A DNA stretch of 64,000 nt. Source: Diplosphaera chodatii (lineage: Eukaryota; Chlorophyta; Trebouxiophyceae; Prasiolales; Stichococcaceae). The notes under the pieces were generated by a model, which was not told the origin of the DNA, searched no databases, and saw only the letters and a list, made by a program, of their open reading frames with translations. The number at the start of each line of letters is the position of its first letter. The first letter of the stretch is position 1. The translations under genes and the position numbers were made by a program. Below, piece after piece: positions 11,728 through 23,310 of this stretch. Where the stretch lies: the NCBI GenBank assembly GCA_032358165.1, contig JAALGY010000036.1:1054001-1118000 (forward strand). The letters run 5' to 3'.

Positions 11728-12439
11728 TGACAGAAGTGCAGCGAAACCTTCTGGCATGATCGCATAGCAAACTCAACGACTAGAGCAGGGCATGCTGGCC
11801 TTGGCGCAGACGGCTCGAAGTCACCTGGTGTGTGAATCGTTACATGCTGATGCTTATTAGGTTCACACAGTCGATGGCTACCTTGTACACATTTGATGTG
11901 AACCGGTGGTGTCTGGTTGTGCCCAGTAGGTGCTTGGGGGTCCTTTGGATAGGCTGTCCCATGGGTCTCCCAAAAAAGGACGCTGCTTCATGTGGCTCCC
12001 ACTAGGCCCTCTAAATCACCGACCGGCGGGCATTTCTTGCCGTTCTTTGCCCAGTCTGCCCAGCACGGTATCACATCACCAAATAGGTTGCTGCTTGGCA
12101 GTGTGACCATGCTGCCACATGCCCAGCAGCATGGGGTCGTGACCGACAGTTCCTAGACATGAATCATGTGCACCCTGAATGAGCATACATATGCACTTTA
12201 CTGGCTGCAACCTGACGCCCGCACCTGAACATCGTAACTGTGCCCTCCAGCACCACAGCAAGCAAGAGTCCAACGTGTAAAGGCTCACCAAGCCTGCACC
12301 AAACGGTGAGGATTTGGCCCCACCCGGGCATCTGCTGTGCTGCCCCCAGCACGGTGCACAGTTGCCAGCCAGCAGCGGAAGGGGAAAGTCGCTGAGTGTC
12401 TGTAGCTGAGGTCCCTCCCAGCGAGGGACCATTGTCTGG
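11728..12439. other. No supported gene; perfect 8-bp inverted repeat at 12410-12430
   Basis: Overlapping short frames occur on both strands, none with consistent splice signals. The sequence GGTCCCTC-ccagc-GAGGGACC at 12410-12430 forms a perfect 8-bp stem with a 5-base loop just before the next coding-like region. Confidence 0.5.
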
Positions 12440-12449
12440 ACTTGAAGGG

Positions 12450-13680
12450 CATGCCCCAGATGCCATGTCAGCAGCTGTGGCGCAGGCTAGAGCTGCAGCC
12501 CCGCTTGGCTGCTGCCATTGATGCAGCAAAGGCTGCTGAGGGTGAAGTGTGTTCGGCGCGGCGTGTGCCGCACTTGTTGCAGGGTGGCCGCGGTGGCGGC
12601 GTCTCAGGAGCGGTGACGCTCGGCAGCGGCGGCTGAAACTGGGACCCTACGTTTTTGCGCGCACAGCACCTGGCGGCATGGTCAGCTGCGGCCGGCTGCC
12701 AACTGGGCTGCACGCCACAATTTCAAATGTTGTCCCCAAGCCTGTGCCGGCAGTCGCTGGCACCTTCTGCATTGGCCCACGGCCCAGCTGTGGAGCCCCT
12801 CTGTGCCCAGTGCAAAATATTTCGTCCCTGCAGTGGTCCTGCAGGTCGTCCCCCGCCGCTCCAGGGTCGTTCGTTACACAGGCTGGCACACTGTACTCAT
12901 GCACGCGACAAAATCCATTTGCTTAGCTCGGCACGGCGTTCCAGGGGTCAGCCGGCACGCCAGTGCACTGCTCCGCCATGCCGTCTTGCTGTGGCGCCTA
13001 TCATTGCGCTCTGCATGGGTTTCGCGCTTCACAGTCAGCTTGAACAGGCTGCTGGAAGCGCCTAGGCCGTCATGCGAGTCTCAGCGGCTGTATCATGTGC
13101 ATCGCACCGTGAATCTGGCCAACCTCTGCGTGTTTCGTCGTCACCGCTGCTGGCGGCGGCAGCAGCACAACATGCCACCATGGAAGGATGCCATTCGGAG
13201 CCAGTGCTGAACGGTTGTGTGCTCCTTTGCAACATTGGAGACATGAATGCGCGCCTTGGGTCGCCGATTTCGACAGTGATGCGATGGGGCCTGCGCCGGT
13301 GCGCGGGAAGCTGCGGCAGGGCGGCAGGCAAGCTGGGACGTGTGCACAAGTTGGACGGCCGACCGCTCTGATCCGGGGCTGCGTACACGAGCGTGCAGCA
13401 CCGCTGATGATGTAAGCCCTTTGACGACGCGCCAGGGTGGCACCTACCCCGGACAATGACTTTTGTCTCATGACTTTTTGGATGCAAAAAGCGCCTTGTG
13501 ATGACGACAGAGGGCAAGGTGACCGTTCCCCGGCGATATGGGCCCTTGCCACCGCCCGGCTCAGGTGTGCAGGCTGCTGCAGCAGCACGTATAGGGCTCC
13601 CAGAGCGCCGCTGTGTCGGCAGTTTGGCGAAGATTCTGTAGGAAGGATCATGGATGGTTATGGTGTGGACTGACGTAATA
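12450..13680 (+). other. Coding-like GC-rich stretch, gene model unresolved
   Basis: Several plus-strand frames read like exons: a 28-codon frame from ATG 12451 ending near a GTGAAG donor (12541), a frame from 12570 after TGCAG, and a Pro-rich frame around 13510-13630 (VTVPRRYGPLPPPGSG). High GC keeps several frames open on both strands, so strand and phase cannot be decided by eye. It may be an independent gene or 5' exons of the TIFY/GATA gene that follows. Confidence 0.3.
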
Positions 13681-13722
13681 GAAGGAAACCAACGGTTGTG
13701 TTGCCCCGGCGCACAGGAGCGC

Positions 13723-16456
13723 ATGCATTTCCTGATTCCGCCACGCCGTGTGCCGCAAAGACCATATGCAGGAGTGCAGGCACGAAGGATGCTGCATCTT
13801 CAGCTGCAGGCGCGTGGCCATGCGGAAGCGCCCCAGGCAGAACAGCCGGTCTGCATGGGACACCCGGGCGCCGCGATGCACCCAGCTGACGAGATAGTCA
13901 CACAGCAGCAGAACAGGCAGCTGAACGTTCATTACGCTGGCGGCAGCCACACCTTTGAGGGCGTGGCGCCCGAGAAGGCATGCACCCAGGAACTTCAACT
14001 CTCCGCGGAGTCCAGCAGAGGCATGCGCATCGCAAAGTGCCATACATGCATGCACGACTTCAGCTGACCTGCAGGTGTCCCTGCTCCTGGACGTCTTGGA
14101 GGATGAGAAAGGTGTGGAGACGGACCCCGACAACGTGTCGCCATCTGAGTATCGCAGAGTGAGCAACATGGTTCCGCCCACCTCAAGACAGCCTCCGCTT
14201 CATCATGGCTGCTCGGAGCCCTCCAGCAGCATGCAATGTCGCTTTGCACGGTGTCGGGATGCGGCTGCGCAGCGGATACATGGGACCAGGGGACCCTGCG
14301 CATGCTGATACCAGTCACGCACCAGCTGCTGTTGGCCTGCAGATCCACCTGCAGCGGTACATGGACAGGAGACGGGAAACCGTGCTGGAGGAGCAGCGGC
14401 AGGTGGGCTGCGTGCGCAGTGACGGTCACGTAGCTTGGTCTCCTGCGCCGCACCCGCTGATGGAGCCAAGCCTCAGCATTGACCTCGTAGGTTGCTGCTG
14501 CCCACGCAACGTCTGTCCTCACCTTTAGACGTCCGGTGCTGCAGGCCAGGAAGCGCAGTGCAAGTCCCGACAGCAGCGTGCGATGCAGGGGCGCAGCTGG
14601 AGCGCCGGCGCCCGCGATGAGCCGGCACCGCAGCGAGCCGCTGCCAGCCGCGCTGCCGGGCCCGCTGCAGACGCGCCCACGAGGCGGCGAGCGGGACAGC
14701 AGCCCCGCGGGCAGCGGCGGGCAATGCAGCGGCTGCGGCGGCGCCCTTCCTGAGACGCCTGCGTGCCGCCTGGGCCTCAGCACGCTGTGTGGCGCCTGCT
14801 GCCTGGTGTACCGCTCCACCGACAGACGGGGCGCGCAGGCAGACCGCACGGCCGATGCGGCCCCCCAGGTTAGTGCCCCGCGGCAGCCTCCCGCAGCAAG
14901 AGGAGTGCAGGCGCTGCCCAGGCTGCGCCCTCCAGGACAGGCCAGTTGTGCAATGCTGCTGACAGGTGCTACGCCTGACGGCGGACCCTGCGAGGTGCGC
15001 AGGGCCAAGATTCCGGGGATGGTGACGAGGGGCAGGACGGGCCGCAGCCCACGCGCGTGCTGTCGCTGTCTTGCGGCTTTGGCACTGCGGCCGCCGATGT
15101 GACTGCCGATGTGACCCCCTCCCACTCCTTGGCCACCCTGCTGCGCCCCAGCTTTCACCTGGCATCTGCGGCTGCACAGCCTGCCCTCACATGGTGCTGC
15201 AGTTCTCGTGGCGCTGCGGTTCCCAACCCTGTCGCACATCAGAGTCTCCCAGTCCTATCAGCACTGTATCCCCCGCCGCGGTGCAGGAACGGCCGGGCAG
15301 TCTGCAGCCATCCCACCTGCAGCCGCTCCTGCCACCACAGCAGCTGCAGCAGCAAGGGCCAGCTGCGGCTGCAGCGATGAGCCCGGCTCTGGGTGAATGC
15401 GTGGCAAATCATGCCACTGCCACCAGCTGGTCGCAGGCGGGCGGTGCTGTTGTGACCTGCCGCCCCGGCTTGGTCGCCATCCCCAATGCTGCATCCACAG
15501 CTGCCCCGGGCGCAGCTGCGGCCACAGCCCCCATGGGCAGCACGGCTGGGGGCACAGCTCCGGCAGCATGGCAGCCCACTGCACTGGGCGTCGAGGTGCG
15601 GCTTCCTGCAGGCAGCAGCAACGGGTTTCCACCTGCTGCGGTGCCGCCAGCACCGGCCTTTGGCGCTGCGGGTGCGAGCCCTTTCGCCCATCAGCAGCAG
15701 CACACCTGCTGGCCTGACACCCTGGCCGCGGCGACGGAGCGCGCGTCAGCTGCCACGCAGCAGGCGCGGCTGCAGCCGGATGCCCACTCCCTGCGCCGCG
15801 GGCAGTCATGGCCGCCGCACCCCATCAGCTCGCCTGTGCTGGCCGCTGCTCCGCAGCCTGCTGCCGCCCTGTCTCCTGACGTCGCTGCCTCGCCCTGGAG
15901 CCGCATGAGCGACCCGCTCCCCGCTGCCAGCGGCGGCCTAGGTGCAGCACCATCGATGCCCGCCCACTGCCCAGCACCTCAGCGTACCTTCGGCCAGGTG
16001 CGTCGCTTTGCTCACCTTCCGGGTAGAATCGGAGCATATGCAGGGTCTTGCCACACTGCCGCCCACAACTGGTCGTTGCCCGTTGAGCCGCAGGAGATCG
16101 CCGCCGCCGCCGCCGCCGCCGGGGCTGACATGGACAGCCTGGCGGCGCTGGGCTTCGACTTCAGCTGGGCCATCGAGGATGTGCCGGCGCTGGCGGGCGG
16201 GTCCGCCGCCACCCCGGCCGAGCTGTCCCAGGCGGCCGAGGAGCTGTTGCCGCTATCGCGCGGCTCCATTGAGGCGCGCGCACTGCTGCTCGTCCCGCCC
16301 CTGGCCCATGACAACAGACGTCGACTTGCAGGGCTGCTTCACTTGCGCGCATTTGCTGGGCATTGCGAGGTAGTGTGCGACGGCGCACCGGCCTGCCGTG
16401 GCTGTCCGGGGTGGACCGCTGGCGGTGGCTGGGTTGCCTGCAGCTGTCATGCGTGA
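13723..16456 (+). CDS. TIFY + Jas/CCT-like + GATA zinc-finger regulator (ZIM-like)
   Basis: A transcription factor of the ZML (ZIM-like GATA) type. Exons: 13723-13977, 14075-14158, 14343-14402, 14545-14868, all phase 0, then an Ala/Pro/Gln-rich tail in a frame open from about 15071 to TGA 16454-16456. Order of domains: a TIFY-like block at the end of exon 1 (LNVHYAGGSHTFEGVAPEK) continuing in exon 2 as VSLLLDVLEDEK; a short basic Jas/CCT_2-like motif (RRIHLQRYMDRRRE) across exons 2-3; then a GATA finger CSGC-x17-CGAC followed by CLVYR. The intron splitting the TIFY block would start with GC rather than GT. The TIF[FY] core is degenerate, as in plant ZIM/ZML proteins. How the GATA exon joins the C-terminal tail (14869-15071) is unresolved, and the exact end is uncertain. 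Confidence 0.72.
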
Positions 16457-16790
16457 AGCGTCATCCCAGAAACCGCCAATGCAAATGCACACCAAGCCGC
16501 AGCCGGGTACTGCTCGTGACAGCAGGCGCCTGATGCGCCTGCTGAAGCCTTTCTACGGTCCAGTGTGTCTCTCGTGTGCTGTGACGCTGCAGAAGCAGGG
16601 TGCAGGTTGTGACTGTTGCTATGTCATGGCTGCTGCTGCAGTCAATGCTGGCATGCTTGGACGGTGCGCTCCTGACAGCATCACCGCCGCCTCCGGAGAC
16701 AGCCCAGGCGGATGGCACCGTACCAGCCTGGCCATTGGCGCAAGAGCCGTTGGCATCATGGGCAGACGTCGCTCGAATGGTGAGGCCATG
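16449..16790 (+). CDS. Weak candidate exons after the GATA gene
   Basis: A 37-codon frame from ATG 16449 (LMRLLKPFYG at its end, then GTCCAG) and a frame after TGCAG near 16640 ending at a GTGAGG donor (LASWADVARM) look like exons. They may be alternative 3' exons of the TIFY/GATA gene or a small separate gene. No family recognised. Confidence 0.22.
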
Positions 16791-18377
16791 CACCTTGTTT
16801 TCAATGGCACACATCAGATATAGACCAGGCTGCCTTGATATCATGCTGGAGAAGTGCCAACCTGTTGCTCACTGACGCCCCTCTGCATGTAACCACATCA
16901 TATTGCATTGATATCCACGAGGGGCGTTGGGCTTTGTCAGCGATATGTGCACCCTGGCGATCTATGCCGCACCCTGCATGCAGGACGAATGAGACATGCC
17001 GCAGCAATGGGACACTGACACTGGCACCACTGCAGCGTGAGCTGCCAAGGCTCCGGGACCCACATGTCGACTGCTGATGTGCCCAACAACCGCTGCGTTG
17101 TGTACAGCGGCCGCCAAGAAACCTGACAATTCCTGGCGCGGACACCTGACGGTGTCCGCGGAACGCACGACATGAGGTGACACTACTGCTGACCAGCGGG
17201 GGGAGACGGCGAATGGGCTCCAGGTGCCATGAAAGCCATGCGTTGTACTAGAGTACAGTCATAGTGTACGGATGGGCGGGTATGCATCAGGAGCGCACTG
17301 GGCGCTGTTTGCTGATAGAAGCGGAGTGTTTATGCTTCTTGGTGTGACTGGGTACCGTCTAGCGTAGCAAGCGCTTGTGAATGTCAAGCGACGTCAGGTC
17401 CGTCCACTGTGTTTGCCTTCGCATATGCTGCAGTTCCAGCTGTGGTTGCTTGTACCTCACCTTTGGGCAGGACGGGGTTTGGGCATGTACCGTACCAGGG
17501 CTCTGTATAACATGCCTTTGGCAGGCCTAGGGCATACACAAGCATACATGCAACGCTGTTGTCCAGCGAGCATGAGTTATGCGTCCAGCTAGTGCTCAGC
17601 AAATATAACTCAGCGTTTGCTCACGCCTTACTGCATGCTCGAAAACATATGGCATATGGTACGCTCCGTTGGAACGGCATGCGCATGAAAGACCAGGAAA
17701 CGACATGTGTACACGCCGGCACATCAAGGTTGACTCGCAGTCGGTAGCGCCGGGTCGACTAGGGGTGCAAATGCACCCTCAACCCTGCACATGCTGTGCA
17801 GTAAATTTGAGAGCACATAGTGTCTGATGTTCCGCGTACTGCCACACACACAGCGAGGTACGACATCAAGGAGTCAAATCTGACACACGATCATCATGAA
17901 ATGGACCGAAGATTTGTGTGATGAGAGGATGCAAACCTCGCAGAGGGCAACGTACATAGCACGGTGCATGTAGTACAGCAGGCCAGTCTGAGTTCCGAAT
18001 TGATGTTTGTGTGGAGTGGGCATCTACACTGGGCGTGTGCGCAAACAGCCGAGAAGAGCATGCATGTGGCTCCAAACCCTTACACGCATCTGTGGTCATC
18101 GCACCCCTTGCTGATTAAAAAAACGCGTGTATCCGGGTCCTGCACACGCACGCGCCATATCGTTGACGCTTCACACCAAAGCGGACAAGCCACTCACAGG
18201 CGCAGCTCACCACAGGTGGCTTGTACTTGACTATATACCTGACCCTGTTGTCGCTTGCGACATTCATAGGGACCTGCCTTCGTGTCCTCCAAGTCTGTGA
18301 CGCGCACGTTTTTACATGTGGACAGGAACAACGATGATGAGGCCCTTGGAGTAGCACGTTGCTGACAGTGGTCAACC
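16791..18377. other. Gene-poor interval with a perfect 10-bp hairpin
   Basis: About 1.6 kb with no supported gene. It contains the perfect inverted repeat CGCGGACACC-tgac-GGTGTCCGCG at 17137-17160. Confidence 0.55.
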
Positions 18378-21300
18378 ATGCAGCCCCAGCTGGATCACGA
18401 TCATCATGATGATGGTCGTCGCCACGTGCAAAAAGCCCGCGAACGTGCTGGCAAATGCAGGGTAACACCTACTTCGGCACGAGGGCTGCATTGGCTGCAG
18501 TCGACACTGGCTGCTGCGTGAATGCACGCTGATGCCCAAAGCTCTGCTGGCGGAGTACGGCCGGAATTGCTTCGCAAGTTTGACCTCATTGTCATCAAGC
18601 GATTTCCGGCGTACCCAGCAGGTTCCTCACTGCGGTGCGAGCCTGAAATCAGAGACGGGCTTCCACCAACGGTCACGCTGCTGCAAGCCTCATGCGTCGG
18701 CGGATGAGGTAAGGGTGCACATAGCAACGGATGTGATGCCAAATGTTCTCAATATCTGGTTAGCAGCCTAGCCTGCCCACAGAATGGCGAGATACATAAG
18801 TGTAAGTCGGATGTGCACTCAAATGACCTCTCGTTCGGCACAACCAACAGTGCCACTCACTGCTTACATTTGACGTACTGCCGCCGGTGCATAGCCATAT
18901 GTGTGCAACACGCCTTTGCAGGTGCTGATGCATGGAACACCACATCGCTTCTGCCAGCAGTGCTGCCGCTTCCATGACCTGGCGGCTTTTGACGGCTTAA
19001 AGAGGTGTGGATGCTCGCAAACCATAAATGTTGGAAAGGGCGCGTTCATTGTTACAGTTGGCCAGGGAGTGCTGTTCCTTTTCAGCAGTGAGATGTTCTC
19101 ACACTGACAGAACACACTGTTTTCCAGGTTCAGTTGATAGTTGCACACATGGCAGTGCAGGTCCTGCCGCACTAGGCTTGCTGTCCACAAGGTTCAGCAG
19201 CGCCAGCGTTGGCTGGCATCACAAGCTCGAAACCGCGCACGCCTCCCAGCAGCCCCTACTGCGCAGCAGACATGGGCATCTACAGAGGCGCCAATTGCAG
19301 CAGCACTCAGAAGCGACCTTGGCAGCAGCCGGGCACCGTCCGAGAAGGCAATGCTCAGGCAGCCAGCAGCAGTCAGCTGCGATACAGCAGCAACTGCAGC
19401 AGCACCAACACCTGCTGACAAGACTGCTTGCCGTCGAGGCGTGAAGCGGCCAAAGTACAGTGCGAGGCTGGCTGCAGCTTGTGTGCCGCACCTGTCTGAG
19501 GTGGCGAGGGGATTGGGCACCGTTGCCCAAACCCAGCCAACAGGCATGACAACAGCTCCTAGCATGCCGCATGCCTTTGCAACAGCAAGCAACCTAAGCG
19601 GCAGTCGGCAGCAGGACAGCACGCCACTGCCATCTGGCGGTCGTCTCTCCTGGTCAGGTCAACAGCACCAGCCCCTGCCGACATACTCCCTGCATCAGCG
19701 TCTCAGCAGCAATGCAGTGCCTGAGAGTGGCCAGCGTCCAGCCAGTATGCTGCAGCCGCGCCGGTGGTCGTCGATGAGTGACCTGGAGGTAGTGATCAGT
19801 GGGCCATGCCTGGGTGATGACGCTTGTGATTGCGGTGAACGTCTGTATCATCTGTCACTCTTTCTTTTTGATGTTGAGTGTCGGACATCTGTCAACAGCA
19901 GCGCCTACATGTCGGCGTAGAAATTGCTGGCAGCTGCGTTCATGGCTCTTGCAGACTTGACTCCTGCTGACACCAGGTACCATGGCTGCGCAGCGTCCCT
20001 GTGCAGGATGCACACATGGATGCTCACTTCCCAAGTGCGGGGGCGACTGCCCTGGAGGTGCGACAGCAACGCATCAAGTGATGGCATGGGCTTGCTGATG
20101 ATGTAGGGGATCACAGTGTCAAGCGGTGACCAGATACTGCTCTGTATGTGCATCAACACTTGTGCCTGTCTGACCATAAACATATACAACCCCATCTGTA
20201 CCGAGCACAGCAGAACTATGCGCACCTGAAAGGCTGTGGCCAATATGCTGCACTACATAACGAAGTTGATACAAAGTATCTGACATTTGCTGACACCAGC
20301 ATTCCAGCCTCGCATGGGGAGCAGCAAGGGAGATGCACCCTCTGGAGCAGCCTTGCGATTCATGTATTGCAATTAGATGGCAGCTCCCAAAGTTGTGTAG
20401 GCCGTTCGACACGTTATGACACTGCCTCCATTTGCTGCAGATGATGCCGCAGCAGCAGTGGCAGCAGCAGAGTCAGCGGCACGCAGTGCTTACATCAGCA
20501 ACATCCCAGGTGCAGGTGGCACTGGAATGGCCATGCATGCTAGTCGGGTCAGCGCTCTGTTGTCAACCTTGCCAAGCTTTGCCGGCATCCGGGGTGGCGC
20601 AGCATCAGTGCCCAGCTCAACTGCCTGTCAGCACACGCATACAGTGACTCTGGATGCAGATGCTTGTGCTGCAGTAGTCGTCGGCTTTCAACTCATAAGC
20701 CGGGGCATATTTGCAGGGCTCAGCACCTATAGACATTGCGCACGCCCATTTCGTGCCTGACTTCGGCTCTGGCGACGCTTGGTGGACCACAGCAGCAGCT
20801 CTGCCACGGCCAGAGTCCGCAGTCAGCCGCTGTCACAACCCTGGCGCCGATGACTGCCGTGATGGGCAGGGCAACGACGTGAGCCGAGGACCAGTTGATT
20901 GCGTTATGGCAGTGGCAAGTGTAAGCTTGGAAGCACTGTCGATGCTCTATCACATGTATGGTGCATACAAAGACAGTTGCAGTCCCTCCATAATGTGTCC
21001 AACAAATCAGGCTGCTGCCGCTGCCCTGTAGAGGCCAGCTACCTGGCATGTGTTTGGATTGGAGACGACAGCAGCAGAGTACCACTGCCCGCCGTTTATC
21101 TCCTGCAGGCGCATGGGACGGAACAAGCATGCAACGACCCAAGACTTGGAATTCTGGACGAGGTGCTGGCCTTGCTGGGATTCCAAGCCGAAGAGGAGGC
21201 ATGTCTATTTGCCATGCAGGTGACAAAACGGTTAAGATATGCTGATGTGGTAAGCAGTGCACTTGCTCAACGTTTGCATCCATGACAAGGCGCTGGCGAT

Positions 21301-21557
21301 CCCAAAATCCCCGCTGCATTGGGCAGTAGAAGGCACCTCATTATCGTTAAGACTCTACCCACTGCATTGTGTGGCAGGCGCCGGAGCCTCTATGGACAGC
21401 ACAAGAGGTGATGGGTCCCGTCATCACCCCTAATTTGCGGCCGCTGTACAGTGATGCCCTTGCCGACGTTGCGGCGTCTGAGGATGTCTATAAAAAGCGC
21501 CCATGCCAACTGGTGCCTCCAGACTGGAGTGCCTGGGATGCACCCAGCTGCAGGTAA
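18378..21557 (+). CDS. SBP-box (squamosa promoter-binding) transcription factor 1
   Basis: Exons: 18378-18461, 18622-18708, 18922-19004, 19161-19813, 20441-about 20673, 20717-about 20900, 21109-21219, 21378-21557 (stop TAA 21555). The SBP domain spans exons 1-4 with all eight zinc ligands. The first site is C at the end of exon 1, then C-x4-C, x16, C-x2-H (HCGASLKSE..CCKPH). The second is HRFCQQCCRFH plus the Cys of RSCRTRLAVHK. The usual basic nuclear-localisation tail is weak (VQQRQRW), unlike the paralogue at 59.8 kb. The rest is Ala/Ser/Gln-rich with a structured-looking C-terminus (DPRLGILDEVLALLGFQ; ending DWSAWDAPSCR). The domain is certain; the ends of exons 5 and 6 are approximate. 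It presumably binds GTAC-core promoter sites in the nucleus. Confidence 0.85.
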
Positions 21558-23310
21558 ACGTGGTAGGACTCACCGGCATCCATGCTCTCGCCAGACTGGC
21601 ATACAGACTGGAAAGGATCTCTGTCCGGTTGCACACCATCATGATGCCACATGCAGATCTACATCGTCTCCATCGGATGGGAAAATGGTTGTGTCATCTG
21701 TATATTCTCATCGGTGGCACGGCTGACTGCTGCCTTGCCGAATTGCACACGTATTTAGCATGCATGCCAGACCACACCTGCATCGGTTGTTGGTTGGCAC
21801 TCTGGCAGCTAAGACTCTGCACATAAAAGCTGTGCTACGGTGTACACTGCTGTGCAGTATCATCTGGGGTGAGACAACATGACGAAGGTCACACCTCGAT
21901 TGGGAGAATATATCCTTGTATGATGTGGTTCTCTCGTACATAGACTGTCCACATGCTCTTGTACATGCCTTATTAGCGATGTACTGCAATGCATTTGTTG
22001 CTGCTTTGTGGCTGGTTTGTGAGTGCAGAGGTTGGCTTTTGGGCGCGATGGGACTCGACAGGGAAGGTGGTATTGTGCTGTAAGGTGTGGTAACTGCTGT
22101 GGATCTAGGACAATCAATTAGTTGAAACAAATAGCGCAGCATTTTCAGGGGGTCAGCAGCAATTTGCAGGAAAGGAATGACTGGGAAGCGCATGCGGTTT
22201 TGCATTGTTATCCAGACAAGATCATGTTTCGGGAACGGCTCAAGCCAACTGTAGTATCGCAGCCCGTGTGAGTGACCTTCAACATCGCACAAAATTACAG
22301 TTGGGGGCATCACCGTGCGTGTGGGAGGGGCTTGGGTCAAACCAGCTGAAACAAACTTTGCACCTTAAAAAAGCTGCCTGCTGGCCAATAGGTGTACACA
22401 ATCTAGCAGTGAAGCTCGCGTGGCCTGACAACGTTCTGAGCTCCTGCATCCACCTTTACAGAACAGTCTGGATCAGCAGTGTGCACATTTCAGCCCCCCT
22501 TGTGAACACTCAACAAAATACAACCCAAGTGTTTGGGAGGAGTTATGCCGTCGCACGTCGAGATGATCTCTGGGCAGGCATGTATGCATGTGTTGCGTCC
22601 AGGTGGTTTCTCGGCAGGCGTGTATGTGTATATATATTGCGTACGAGCGAGTTAGCAAAATAGTCGTGCTGATGCGATGTCAGGGCCCATGCAAGTTCGC
22701 TGTGGCTGCCATCACCACAGCATGTGTGTCGTAGCTCTACAGTTAGGACGATATGCCGTTCTGTTTCAACCAGAATTGAAGCGGGCGTGTTCGGTCGTTT
22801 TTTGCGCACTTCGTACACGGTCCGCTCATCCCAGCGACCGTCTGCTGGTCGAGCGACATGGGGCTTTTCCAGGCTGTAAGCAAGCCGTCTGGCTTGTCAC
22901 TGTCTCCGCAAGCTAGTCCCAGATGACTTGGCTTTGGCAATGTCGCTCATCTGCACAATGAGACACCATGACTGAGCCAGATCAGTCCTAAACCATTATG
23001 TGCCTCGCAGAGTTGTGACCATGCACATCCTGTTGCTGTACATCCACATGCATGTACCGTGACACAAGTGCCGCGGCAACTCTATGCGAGGTCCTTTACG
23101 AACACATGTGCAGACGCACCCTGCACTTGTGCATAGTGTAGATCCGATCGCACTCGCCATTGTGGATGTGACTAAAGATACTTAGAAGCGTCCTGCAGCA
23201 GGCCAGCAATCAAGCAGCCTCGTGCAGGTGCTGACACTTCGTCCGCCAACTAGCAGTTATTACGATGAAGCAATGTCATGTTCCATGCACGAAAGCATGC
23301 TGCTGCTGTT
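21558..23310. other. No supported gene; one 200-codon minus-strand frame
   Basis: A minus-strand frame runs from ATG about 22313 down to 21708 without interruption, but its composition is not distinctive and it has no splice signals or recognisable motif, so it is not called as a gene. A plus-strand frame at 22205-22663 overlaps its 5' end. Imperfect repeats containing GGCAGGCrTGTATG occur near 22575 and 22612. Confidence 0.4.

Noticed and set aside
13995..15239. 414-codon minus-strand frame, one of the longest in the window
   Set aside because: It is antisense to the exons of the TIFY/GATA gene. It is Arg/Ala/Gly-rich and stays open because of high GC, with no domain.
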